From: Puccinellia tenuiflora
Taxonomy: Eukaryota > Streptophyta > Magnoliopsida > Poales > Poaceae
Length of the DNA stretch: 64,000 nucleotides
Direction: 5' to 3'
Assembly: GCA_012064385.1 (NCBI GenBank)
Contig: QRDG01000529.1
Location: 248,001-312,000, forward strand
Made by a program: the position numbers and the translations under genes. The notes below the pieces were generated by a model. That model ran no database searches. It worked only from the letters and a program-made list of their open reading frames with translations, and was not told the origin of the DNA. Positions 54,946 through 64,000 of the stretch are shown in pieces. How positions within the stretch are numbered: position 1 is the stretch's first letter; the number at the start of each line of letters is the position of its first letter.

Positions 54946-55890
54946 ACATCAAACGAGCAGTGGATCTTTAGACCATGCTTAGGGAAGATCATGAGAAGAT
55001 GTCAGAGGTATAGCTCCATCTCTCAAAAGAGAAGCTTGAATTCGCCAAACCAAAACAGCAGGAAGCAAAAGACAAGAAGGAAAGAACAGTTCACAAGAAT
55101 TATTCGGAGCTGTTGATGGCGACACCTCCAGGTTCAGTGACTAACAAAAGGCAGAGTATGGAAAGGCAGTGGGGCGGATGGGTGAGATACTATTTGGTAG
55201 AGACGACAGCTAGCATTCATTTCCTAGGTTATGTTAAACACTTCTCTGGAAGTGTTATCTTCAGCAGCAGGAATTGTAATGCAATGTACTATATAGGTTG
55301 ATGTTATTATACCTGTTGAGATAGCTTAAATTCTTGGTTTAAGTAGCTCTACCCGTAATGCTTAGATTCCATCATCCATTGTTGGATCTGGCTCACACTA
55401 ATTTTTTAGTGACCAACTTATTGGATGGCTGATGAATTGAACTTTGGAAGTGTTGAATCGTAAGCTCTGAACTTATGGCCAGCAGAGCTTTACGTCAGGT
55501 GTGCTGCATCTTTTACCGAATTTTCAGGAGAAGATGAACTGAGGTGGGCTGTCATACTTGTGGTACTGACTAGGAGGATGAGCATTATGCTTGTTACTGG
55601 ATGTGGTCATGATGTGCCGGTTCGTCATGCCATGACGAACTTTTGATCCCTGCTGGTTCGTTCGGCATCAGGCAGGCCATTATCTTGGCGTCCCATTCAG
55701 CGTGGTACTGACGCGGAGGAAGCATTATGTTTGCCATGTCAGAAGATCCAAACAGTGAAGTGGTAAAATGGTCTTTATATTTCACGGCAAAAAGAAGGTT
55801 CTCTATTTATGCATGTTTGCCTTTTGATTCACATGTTATACTCAATAATTCAAACATATATTGTTAATCTTGTACAATCAGTAATATGAC
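54946..55890 (+). pseudogene. Unrecognised gene scraps and spacer
   Basis: 54,946-55,190 encodes, with stops and shifts, charged helical pieces such as LREDHEKMSE and EKLEFAKPKQQEAKDKKERT. A similar style appears at 55,927-56,015 (QAEDVRLKEKCRREHE). They look like parts of one Lys/Glu-rich coiled-coil protein that I cannot name. The rest (55,200-55,890) has no supported gene. Confidence 0.35.
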
Positions 55891-56439
55891 TAATATTTTG
55901 CTTTGTTCTTCATCAGCAAATCCCTGAATATATTAGTAGTGGCGCTGGAATTGTTAGTGCTTAGCAAGCTGAAGATGTTCGTTTGAAGGAGAAATGTAGA
56001 AGAGAGCATGAGGTACACCAAAGAACATCTACATTTTCCTATTTCCTTTATAACCTGTTCCCACACATAATATTTGATATTGCGCGAGAGGACTTGTCGG
56101 GAGGGACATTTCCCATTTCCCCTTCCAGCCGCCACGACCGCCCACCCCACCGCCGCCCTAGATTCCGGCCGCCGAACCCCATTCTCCCCGCCCCGCCGCC
56201 GCCTCACGTCACCGCAGGCCCTGCACGTCCGGGCCCCGACGGCGGAGTCGGCTCTTTGTCTCTGCCGCCCAAGATCGAGCCTGCCCCGGTGAAAGGGGAT
56301 CCGCCACCGCTGCGCCGCCGGTCGGGACCGACCCCCACTGCGCCGCCTCGGCAAAATCTCAGGTGGGATTCGCCACCTCCTCCCCCCACCGCACCACACC
56401 GCTCCGCCGCCCAGTCCCTCATACTTGTTCATTGCGCAG

Positions 56440-56936
56440 ATGGAGTTTAGCGAAGACGAGCAATTTGTGCTCGACGATTCTTCCTCAGACGAGGACTCGG
56501 ATGTGGAGAGCCTCCTGGCGACCCATCGGCAGTAGATGTTGGTGGTCGTTATGGCCATCAAGGAGTCCGAGGAGCGATGGATGAATAGGCGACGCGGATC
56601 GACGGTGGGCCGCCTCTGCATCCCGCGCAATCGCCACCTCGACAATGAACTTCTGATGCGGGACTACTTCGCCGAGCGGCCAACCTATCCCGCCAATCTC
56701 TTCCGGCGAAGGTACCGAATGCGCCGATCTCTCTTCATAAAAATAGTAGAGGCTTGCGAGTCAAATTCTCGCTTTTTTACCCGTCGGAGGAACGCCGTTG
56801 AATATTCTGTTTTGCAGTTCGGCAATGCGGTGTCTGATCTGCCGCAGCCAAAAATGGACCTGCAAACCCGTTTTCCGCGCCCTGCATCGCGGTTTTGCGT
56901 GCTGGCGGAATGCGGTGTCTGCTAGAGATGCTCTAA
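56440..56936 (+). pseudogene. Harbinger transposase N-terminal remnant and right element end
   Basis: RHLDNELLMRDYFAERPTYP, then LFRRRYRMRRSLFIKIVEAC, matches the N-terminal part of the transposase at 52,679-53,941. It then runs into NSRFFTRRRNAVE and stops resembling it after about 56,805. The end TCTGCTAGAGATGCTC followed by TAA (56,920-56,938) is the same terminal motif as the element at 29,927. No left end was found. A deletion derivative or truncated copy is likely. Upstream, 56,090-56,440 is GC-rich leader-like sequence. Confidence 0.75.
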
Positions 56937-56938
56937 GT

Positions 56939-58380
56939 ACTTCCTTTATTCAGTTCAGTTTTGAGTATGTACTGACGGCTTGTAACAAGCCAGCTCACGC
57001 TCTAGCGGAATTTGGGATAAACTGGTGTACATAGTACGGAGTACTTCTATATGGGCTATGACTTATGAACCTAACACCTGATGTTAAACTTCAAAAAGAA
57101 AAAACACCTAATGTGAACGTTCTGGTTGGCGTTCTGCCGTGATGGAATACATATGTTTCATCTAAAGAAACAGTCAAGAAATGCTACATCTAAACTAGAC
57201 GTGGTCGATTGGGTGATAAGTAGCTAAAAAAAACGGAATATCTAATCGTAGGGCGCCCTGTGGTTGTCAAAAGTCGAGACGCCCTCCCGAACCGTGGATC
57301 CAGACGGGGTCGAGATCAATACAACCACGTGCGAGTCTGGATAAGGTCGTCTCCCTTGCCTCTTGCCAAAATCACACCTTGACTCTCTCTCTTGCCTCGT
57401 CGTGCTGCCGGCCGACCACCGCGGCCACTCGCCCTCGTCGACAAGGGCTAGCAGTAGTAGGTCGTTGCTCGCCTCTCACATATGAGCACCGTCGCCCGCT
57501 TCCTCTCTCCCTCTTTCTCCTTTGAACCGCCGACGGACCAGTTCCTCACCCGCGCGTCCCCTGCTTCCCTAGCTCCGCTGCCGACAGCAGCAGCGTCGCT
57601 GCTCTGCTCACCCCTAGCTACGTCCAGTAGAACCAACGATCAGCACCGCCGCGCAGGCGTCGCCATATCTTCCGATTTGGTTGCTGCTACCCAGCTGAGG
57701 GAGCCATCCACCTAGCACATGTTTCGATCCATCCAGACCACACCACACACGCACACAATCCAACGACTGCACCTCACCTACGAGCTACCTAACCAAATCC
57801 ATCAGTCCGATTGGGAGTACATCAACCAGGCCTAGTTGGGCATTCAGCAGCTTAGGTGCTTGCTTAGCTCACATTGTTGGATGTGTGTATGTTTGCTGGA
57901 TGTGCTTGTATGATTTTTTTGATATGGTGCTGTATGAAATGGAACCACGACAATTTTGTATGTTTTGCTTGTGTGTCGCTTGTCCGTACGCCGGGTCTCG
58001 CTTGACGTTCGTGCTGCTATCTCACCGGTCCACTCTGTATAGCCACATCGAGGCATCGTTTGATTGGTCTAATCGTGTTGCCGATGACCGTGTCAAACAC
58101 CATCTTTCAGACCGAGACGTCTTCATTTCTTCAGGCTTGCGCATGTCTGCATTTGGCTGTAATGACGCGAGGACGATGGACCTGTTAAATCTGCAAGTTC
58201 ACGGTTGTTTCTTATCGATAGTATGATATAGTTATCAGCACGAAAATATTTACCTACCAAATACTCTCTATATAATAGTTACACATCCAATATTGATACA
58301 TTTATCCATGTGTTTAGGGTACGGTTATTATCAGCGAATTGATTTAGTTACCCTACTTTATAAGTATAGTTATCCACCTA
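56939..58380. other. Spacer, no gene recognised
   Basis: A GC-richer part (57,400-57,720) allows a 77-codon frame from 57,482 without recognisable features. A GGGCGCCC palindromic word occurs at 57,251 and again at 59,657, but I could not show that these are element ends. Confidence 0.4.
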
Positions 58381-59265
58381 TTAGTGATAAATTAAGTTAC
58401 CCACGCAATTGTGATGAAGTTATCCGTCGTAAACTTATGGAGTTATCCACCCTTAACTGATAAAGTTACCACCATTCAGTGATAGAGTTACCCACCCTTA
58501 AATGATGAAGTCAACACCCAACAATGATAGAGTTATCCACCCTTAACTGATAAAGTTACCACCTGACAGTGATAGAATTACCCACCCTTAACTGATGATG
58601 TTACCACCCCGCAGTGATAGAGTTATCCACCCTTAACCGATGAAGTTACCACCCATCAGTGTTAGAGTTACCCACTCTAAACTGATAGAGTTATCCATCC
58701 TACACCGATGGAGTTACCCATCCTAAACTGATAGAGTTATCCATCATAAATTGACAGAGTTACCCATCCTAAACTGATAGAGTAACAACCCAGTACTGAT
58801 GGATTTACCCACCCTAAATTGATAGAGTTACCCACCCTAAATTGATGTAGTTACCTACCCTAAACTAATAGAGTTACCAACCCATTAGTGATAAAGTTAC
58901 CCACCCTAGTCTGATTGAGTTACCATCCTGGAATGAAAAAGTTACCCACCCTAAACTGATAGAGTTACCAACCCAGTAGTGATAAAGTTACCCACCCTAG
59001 TCTGATGGAGTTACCATCCCAGAATGAAGGCGTTACCCTCCCTAAACTGACAAAGTTACCAACCCAATAGTGATAGGGTTACCCACCCTAGACTGATGGA
59101 GTTACCATCCTGAAATGAAGGAGTTACCCATTCTAAACTGATAGAGTTATCCACCCTAAATTGATAGAGTTATCAACCTTAAACTTATAGAGTTACCAAC
59201 CCAGTAATGATAAAGTTACCCTACACTGATAGAGTTATCATCCCTAGACCGATGAAGTTACTATC
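58380..59265 (+). repeat. Minisatellite of ~23-bp units
   Basis: Around 37 imperfect units follow the pattern TGATAGAGTTACCCACC plus a variable CTAAAC, AGTAG or CAG end. Several positions alternate (GATAGAG/GATGGAG/GATAAAG; CCCTAAAC/CCCAGTAG). Units often alternate between two endings, hinting at a ~46-bp or longer higher-order unit. It is not plausibly coding. Confidence 0.9.
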
Positions 59266-59857
59266 CGTTGTATAGTGTCGTACAAAATTAATCGTTAGTA
59301 GGATGGTAACTTTCATACTACAGCCTGGTAACTTACATGTTATGGGGTTGGTAACTTTTGGGTAAAAAAAAAATATCGTCGGAACATATCGACATGGGAT
59401 CTAGTTTCGAAGATCTCGACGCGACGAGTCTAACGGTGAAAACGGATCATAAATCGGATAAACGGTTTGAGCTACAAAACATTTTGAATTTTCGAATTTC
59501 GCATTAAATACGGAATGATGTCAGCATCATCATTTAGTGCATGCATGAGGATTTACTTGTCAAGGGCTCGCTTGGGTTGCTGTCGCCAGGCTGGAATTGC
59601 TGGGCCGGGCGCACGCACACGGCGTGGACGGGCTGTCTATGGATTTGCCATCCATAGGGCGCCCTGGCTATAGTCGCGTCCAAAAAAAATCAGTTCTCTG
59701 ATGAATTATGATTTGGTTCGAGTTGTGGAAGTCATGTAGATTGCAGATAATTGCCATAGCTGCAGAGTATGCTTGTGCTTGGGCATGGTTTTTGTGCACG
59801 GTGAGCAACTCACAGCACAAACACAAGACGGTACTGCAAACATTATTATTGACATCA
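59266..59857. other. Spacer and 3' flank of CAF1-like copy 3
   Basis: The sequence near 59,385-59,500 (GATCTAGTTTCGAAGATCTC, ATAAACGGTTTGAGCTA) is of a type common in grass repeats. No gene or clear element end. Confidence 0.4.
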
Positions 59858-59863
59858 TTTATT
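59858..59863 (-). terminator. Polyadenylation signal of CAF1-like copy 3
   Basis: AATAAA on the minus strand, about 20 bases past the stop codon. This is close, but usual for a plant near-upstream element. Confidence 0.5.
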
Positions 59864-59882
59864 ACAGTAAAGTACTGATCGA

Positions 59883-60710
59883 TCACATTATCACGGGAAG
59901 CAATATTTGCGTCACGTATTCCTCGTCGTTGTGCTGAAGAAGGAGCTCCTTGAGTCGCCTCCTTTCCTCGTCGTACTCTGCCACCTTGCTCTTGTACCAG
60001 AGCAGAGCTTCGTCGTCGGCGGCGCCGAGACCGTACATAAACGCGTTGTACCCACATGGCCAGCACCCGGACTTCCACTTCCGTACCAACTCCAGGAATC
60101 TGACCCAGGAATCGCCGGAGCCGGAGGCGGCGAGCGGCGGATCCCTGCCCTCCAGCGCGCTCCACTCCGCCAGCACCTTGAGGTCGTACAGGTGGGGGAA
60201 GAATACGTTGCACCGCTGCAGGAACGCCTCGCGCCGGGGCGGCAGGGCGCCGTCCAGGTGCTTGACCAGGTACGCCACGTCGGCCGCGCCATCCAGCATG
60301 GCGCAGACGCTGTCGGGACTGCAGGCGCGGGTGTAGCTCCAGAGGGCCTCGCACAGGCGGCGCGGGTCGGCCTCGCCGCGCTCCTCCCCGAGGTGGAACC
60401 GCCACACGCGGCCGGCCGGGGGCAGATCGCCGTCGGTGAGGCTGACGAGAATCAGGCCCAGCTGCACCGAGCGCACGCGGTCAACGGCGGCGCGGACGGC
60501 CTCGTAGCTGTCGTCCAAGGTGCGGGTGAGCGACGGCGACTGCGGCGGCGGCTCGATGGACGTTGCCACCGCCGCGACCTTGAAGCGCCGGGCGAGCCCA
60601 CGGATGCGGGCAAGCTCCGCCGCCTCGTTGTGCGCCCACACGTCGACCACCCGCACGGTCCTGCCTCCGCCGGTATACTCACCATACGGCGGCGGCGGCG
60701 CCGGCGACAT
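59883..60710 (-). CDS. CAF1-like protein copy 3, single domain, degenerate active site
   Basis: A 275-residue intronless frame. It follows the CAF1 fold order: VVDVWAHNEAAELARIRGLA (N-terminal strand and helix), VRSVQLGLILVSLTDG, GRVWRFHLGE, a helical middle, YLVKHLDGALPPRREAFLQR, CNVFFPHLYDLKVLAEW, then the C-terminal FMYGLG motif. The first metal-binding motif DxE is replaced by AVATSIEPP. The ALDGAADVAYL region keeps an Asp. The last GSD segment is reduced to SGSGDSWVRF. It is probably catalytically dead but could still bind NOT1 or CCR4 partners. It is full length for the family (about 270-290). A TATA box and poly(A) signal flank it, making it the best candidate for a working host gene here. 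Confidence 0.85.
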   Translation of the reverse strand: MSPAPPPPYGEYTGGGRTVRVVDVWAHNEAAELARIRGLARRFKVAAVATSIEPPPQSPSLTRTLDDSYEAVRAAVDRVRSVQLGLILVSLTDGDLPPAGRVWRFHLGEERGEADPRRLCEALWSYTRACSPDSVCAMLDGAADVAYLVKHLDGALPPRREAFLQRCNVFFPHLYDLKVLAEWSALEGRDPPLAASGSGDSWVRFLELVRKWKSGCWPCGYNAFMYGLGAADDEALLWYKSKVAEYDEERRRLKELLLQHNDEEYVTQILLPVIM

Positions 60711-60792
60711 GTCTTCGCAAAAAAAGAAGTTCCTTTCCTCTGTTCATCGCCTGCTCCGGCTAGATTGGGGATCGATGCCCTCATCGACGAGA

Positions 60793-60800
60793 TTATATAA
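60793..60800 (-). promoter_or_regulatory. TATA box of CAF1-like copy 3
   Basis: TTATATAA lies about 85 bases before the ATG at 60,710, a suitable distance for a short 5' UTR. Confidence 0.6.
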
Positions 60801-61689
60801 CGAACGACCGACCGACCGAGGCGAAAACGGGACCCGCTGAATTATTATCATTATCGGAATCGGATGGCAGTTTTATTTTCAACGATTAAATAAACTTATT
60901 TTTTTTTTGAGAAAAATTAAATAAACTTATTTGACTATGTCTCCTTTTTTAAGTTATATAAAAAGGGTCCAATTTGGATCGTCTGGGATTCGCGTATGGT
61001 CTCTCTCGCTCGCGTATGGTCTAGTCTTTTTCTTGGATTGAAAAAACTGGATCGAGAAACAACGTACTTGGCTGGTATCGGGGAAAAAAATCCGACCATT
61101 GGTTAAAACAAAAACACACATGTCAAGCAAGACTATAATCTTGCATTGGGTCGGAAGACGTGTTCGGTTGACCAATCAGACTCGCTGTAACTGAAACCGC
61201 TCGATAATATATAAGGAAAAAAATAATATATTGTGTAATCGGTATTTTGGGTTATAGGACTATATAATATAGTTTAAACATATTTTAATATATCAAAAAC
61301 AATCTGATAAAAAGTTGAACATAAATTCAGACATTTTATGTTTACGCACAAGGCTTCGCGGAAAAAGATATTTTTTGTGTGGTGTAAAAAGAAAAATTTT
61401 GATACTACAAAATGACTTATCACGCGACATTATTTTTACCTTTTCGACATGTCACATGAAAATGTCTTTGTTCATCAAATTTTGTGTATGATCATAGAAA
61501 GTTGGAATGTTCACCCAAATTTATTTTGACAATTTAAAACACGATTTTAAAAGGTGGGAGCAAATGCTTCTACGATTTAAAATGGATTTCCGATGGATCG
61601 TCCTCTTCTGTATGTACGTACATATAACATGAATGACAAATGAAAGAATATACTCTAAGTAACAAAGATACCCCCCCCCCCCCCATCCC
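60801..61689. other. AT-rich spacer
   Basis: No gene. Ends in a run of about 15 C residues (61,670-61,684). Confidence 0.45.
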
Positions 61690-61825
61690 CCGCATCTGTT
61701 TGGCCATGGAACTGAAAAATACCACATGGCAGCGATGGCAGGTTTGACCGGAAAGTATCACATAATACCACACATCCATACCACTATACAGCTTCTCAAA
61801 CTTCAGATTTCCAAGTCTGAAAATT
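61690..61825 (+). repeat. Dispersed repeat block, copy 1
   Basis: CCGCATCTGTTTGGCCATGG through GACCGGAAAGTATCACATAA and TTCTCAAACTTCAGATTTCC. A second copy lies at 62,544-63,100, split by a foldback MITE, and a partial copy at 62,330-62,370. Confidence 0.8.
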
Positions 61826-62543
61826 GAGATTTGTTTCTTCATTCGCCACAACTTCGATATGAAGCTTTCAAATATAGGATCGGTCACATTTAGTCAGATA
61901 TGATCCCCTTCTTGGATATATTACACAAATAAGGTTAATCTCTAGTGACTTAGCTTATGCGAGGAAGGGTGGCCACTGCCCTCCTCCCCTAATTATCAAG
62001 CTTGTAGGTGTAGCAACACTTGTCGCCAAGAAGGTGGCTTCTGGTAGATCGATGTTTTAACGTGTAAGATTTTGGTAAATAATATAACAAAAAATTATGC
62101 GTGTGCATGCGCATCATATTAATGCAGACTCCGGGGGTTCAACCTTCTTTAAAAGAACAAATTATATTACCATTGGACCTACGCTTGACTATAAAAACTG
62201 TACTGCCCCATTGAATTCAGGTGTCAGCCTCAGATGGGGAATGAATGAAAGAAAGCAAGCGTTTATGTGAGTTAGATGTCTATTTTACACAACGAACCTT
62301 TCGCTCAAAAGTGTTCTATGGAACAATCACCGCATCTGTCTTGCCATGAAACTGAAAATAGCACGCACTTTCTCCTTACACTTCTCGGGGTTCCTATGCT
62401 CGCATCAATCAGCAATCATGGATCGTTCTGGTTTAGTGCGGCTGCCGCCAGCTAGGAAAAAAAAATGATGATTAGGAGATGGCAGAAGGCATTGACAAAA
62501 TGAGGCGAAGAGGGCCATGTTCGAAAGCAAAAATATCATCTCC
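61826..62543. other. AT-rich spacer with a partial repeat block
   Basis: No gene. 62,330-62,370 matches the start of the block at 61,690. Confidence 0.45.
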
Positions 62544-63100
62544 CCGCATCTGTTTGCGCATGGAACTGAAAATACCACATGGCAGCGAGAGCAGATTTGA
62601 CCGGAAAGTATCGAATGATACTACACATCCATACGGAAAGTTACTTTGACTCCTGAGGTCCAGTGATCCCACAATTTTGAAAATTTCAAAAAACATATTT
62701 AAAAGGTTCAAACAAATCTGAACAAAATCATGCATGTTCTCAATGATATATACTATAACCGTGCAAATTTTGAATACAAAATACTTGGTGGTTTGAGCTA
62801 CACAAAAATGACAGAAATTGGAGATTTGAAACTATACACTGTTCACTATACTCAGATCTGTAGATTTGTCATTTTTGTGTAGCTCAAACCCCTAATTATT
62901 TTGTATTGAAAATTTGCACGGTTGTAGTATATATCATTGAGAATGTGCCTGATTTTTTTTTCAGATTTTTTTGAAACTTTAAATATGCTTTTTGAATTTT
63001 TCAAAATGGTGGGATCACTGGAGCTCGGGAGCACGAAATCTCCACTCACGTCCATACCACTATATAACTTCTCAAAGTTCAGATTTCCAAGTTTCTAAAA
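62544..63100 (+). repeat. Dispersed repeat block, copy 2, interrupted
   Basis: Matches 61,690-61,825 in two parts (62,544-62,634 and 63,049-63,100). Confidence 0.78.
62635..63048 (+). mobile_element. Foldback MITE, ~414 bp
   Basis: Two long complementary arms: CCAGTGATCCCACAATTTTG, CGTGCAAATTTTGAATACAA and GTTTGAGCTACACAAAAATG against their complements in reverse order. The 9-base flanks CATCCATAC and CGTCCATAC differ at one position, and the uninterrupted copy at 61,770 confirms the empty site. Probably Mutator-related by TSD length. Confidence 0.75.
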
Positions 63101-64000
63101 ATGTTAAAGAAATGCGAGTGTTCACAATATATGTGTTTATAACCCCTATAATTTTATTAAATTTAGCTTGCTGTGAGCAACTGAATTTTGCATATTCTTG
63201 TTAACCAAATTTATGTTAAATAACTCCACATCTTACCGTGGGGGAGGCATCTACATTGCTCTTTGTGATGTTCTACAAATATATGTTTGCATGTACTTTA
63301 CATCTATCCTATATACAAAAATTTGAAATATAGTCATGTTCATAGTAGAGTATGTTGGCGAGTGTGAAATTTGCTATGGATAAATGGCTTTAGCTAGGGG
63401 GGCTTTATTCTTCCATCTCATGCATTGTTAATAGTTTGATCAAAATGGTGTGTATCAGTTATTTGGTTGAATCATGTAGTGACCGTCGGACAAACAGGGT
63501 GAAAGGAGGATAACCGGATGTACCCGGTGCTGATCAAATGTAAAGGAGAAGTCCAACTGTGCCTTGATGGGTCGTGAAACCGAGCTTTTCATCTTATTAT
63601 GAGACTTTGCACGCTCTATAGAAGCTCAAATAGGTGTGTGGACTCGATCAACAATGTGCCACCTAATCAATCTGATCAAAAATAAGTTTTTCACAATTTT
63701 GAACTAGTTTAAAACTGTAACATTTATTTTGAACCGAAGGTAGTGTAAGATACCCCTCAATTAAGTCCCCCTCTTTGGTTTGAGATTTTATATGTTTTCA
63801 TGTCATAAAGCTACAAATGCTTGTCGCAACCGTCGAGCTGTCGATGTGGCCGTCGGAATCTAACAGATTTGTGTGCAAGATTATCACGTTAGATGTAATG
63901 TGATGATTGAACAGGCTAGTCCGTCAGATATGGGATAAATCTAGATCTGGACCGTCCATCTGTGCAGTTTCTACCACTTTCCACCAACCCCGCTGGCAAA
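63101..64000. other. Spacer to window end
   Basis: AT-rich with no gene, RNA gene or element end recognised. Confidence 0.45.

Larger units (their letters stand above)
52137..55125 (+). pseudogene. CSI1-like (cellulose synthase interactive, armadillo) gene fragment
   Basis: CSI1/POM2 proteins are large armadillo-repeat plus C2 proteins linking cellulose synthase complexes to microtubules. After a TTGCAG acceptor the text reads DDPESAISTVARLLEQLD, the family's N-terminal motif. A later frame continues through ELSKAKKEARISIGSHSQA. The Harbinger element cuts here (52,317-54,408). Then come GTSLAKVNAAALLSALCKEE, RVKVLLGGCMPPLLSLL, KKAAAEAIFEVSSGGLSDDH and GVVPTLWDLLNP. More scraps follow with stops and frame changes (TGALRNLCGGKDGYW, SAFGDSIPKIIAAGAVKALV) to about 54,945. 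The family has some 2,000 residues, so only the first ~10% is present. The end at 55,125 includes unidentified sequence. Confidence 0.8.

Noticed and set aside
57251..59668. An element bounded by the two GGGCGCCC words
   Set aside because: Only a short palindromic word is shared; no TSD or longer inverted ends could be shown.
61670..61684. Poly-C run as a functional element
   Set aside because: A simple homopolymer; length may even be a sequencing artefact.

Overview
The window is nuclear DNA from a large, transposon-rich grass genome, most likely a pooid or Triticeae-type grass. The evidence is the mix of nested CACTA, PIF/Harbinger, MULE, hAT, LINE and LTR elements, the very GC-rich first-exon-like segments beside AT-rich spacers, and the gene families seen (F-box, CAF1-like deadenylase, DUF538, CSI1-like armadillo). 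There is no bacterial operon logic, no CRISPR array, and no tRNA or rRNA gene that I could see. Element ends were fixed by finding terminal motifs together with exact target-site duplications (TSDs), so most boundaries are good to the base.

Layout. 0-5.3 kb: gene debris, including a C48-peptidase-like scrap and a broken CAF1-like gene (minus strand, 3.7-4.8 kb). 5.28-8.30 kb: a solo LTR with a second TG..CA element nested in it. 8.80-10.18 kb: a Pack-MULE carrying a DUF538 fragment. 10.67-10.83 kb: a hAT MITE. 11.4-12.5 kb: a possible chimeric gene that reuses the 5' end of the F-box gene. 14.1-15.3 kb: an F-box gene with two in-frame stops. 15.4-29.4 kb: CACTA-1, which holds a seven-unit array of hairpin-forming repeats and a 10.15 kb Gypsy-like retrotransposon inserted in the seventh unit. 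29.9-31.8 kb: a Harbinger element with only the Myb-like gene. 31.85-33.57 kb: a LINE-type retroposed insert.

The central feature is one minus-strand gene running from 51,220 down to 34,016. It encodes a Gly/Phe-rich N-terminus followed by two CAF1 (CCR4-NOT deadenylase) domains. It has been cut by three independent insertions, each with an exact TSD: a hAT element five codons after the start, a LINE between the two domains, and CACTA-2 (9.8 kb) within the second domain. CACTA-2 contains about fifteen copies of a ~353-bp satellite-like repeat, large palindromes and a TNP2-like remnant. Without the inserts the gene would be about 2.2 kb. Two relatives lie on the same strand: the broken copy at 3.7-4.8 kb, and an intact 275-residue single-domain copy at 59.9-60.7 kb whose catalytic residues are degenerate.

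51.9-57 kb: a CSI1-like armadillo pseudogene with an apparently intact Harbinger transposase element in its exon, other gene scraps and a Harbinger remnant. 58.4-59.3 kb: a minisatellite of ~23-bp units. 61-64 kb: dispersed repeats and a foldback MITE, with no gene seen. The best candidates for living protein genes are the CAF1-like gene at 59.9-60.7 kb and two element genes, the Harbinger transposase and LINE ORF2. The most unusual structures are the hairpin array in CACTA-1, the 353-bp array in CACTA-2 and the triply interrupted double-CAF1 gene.
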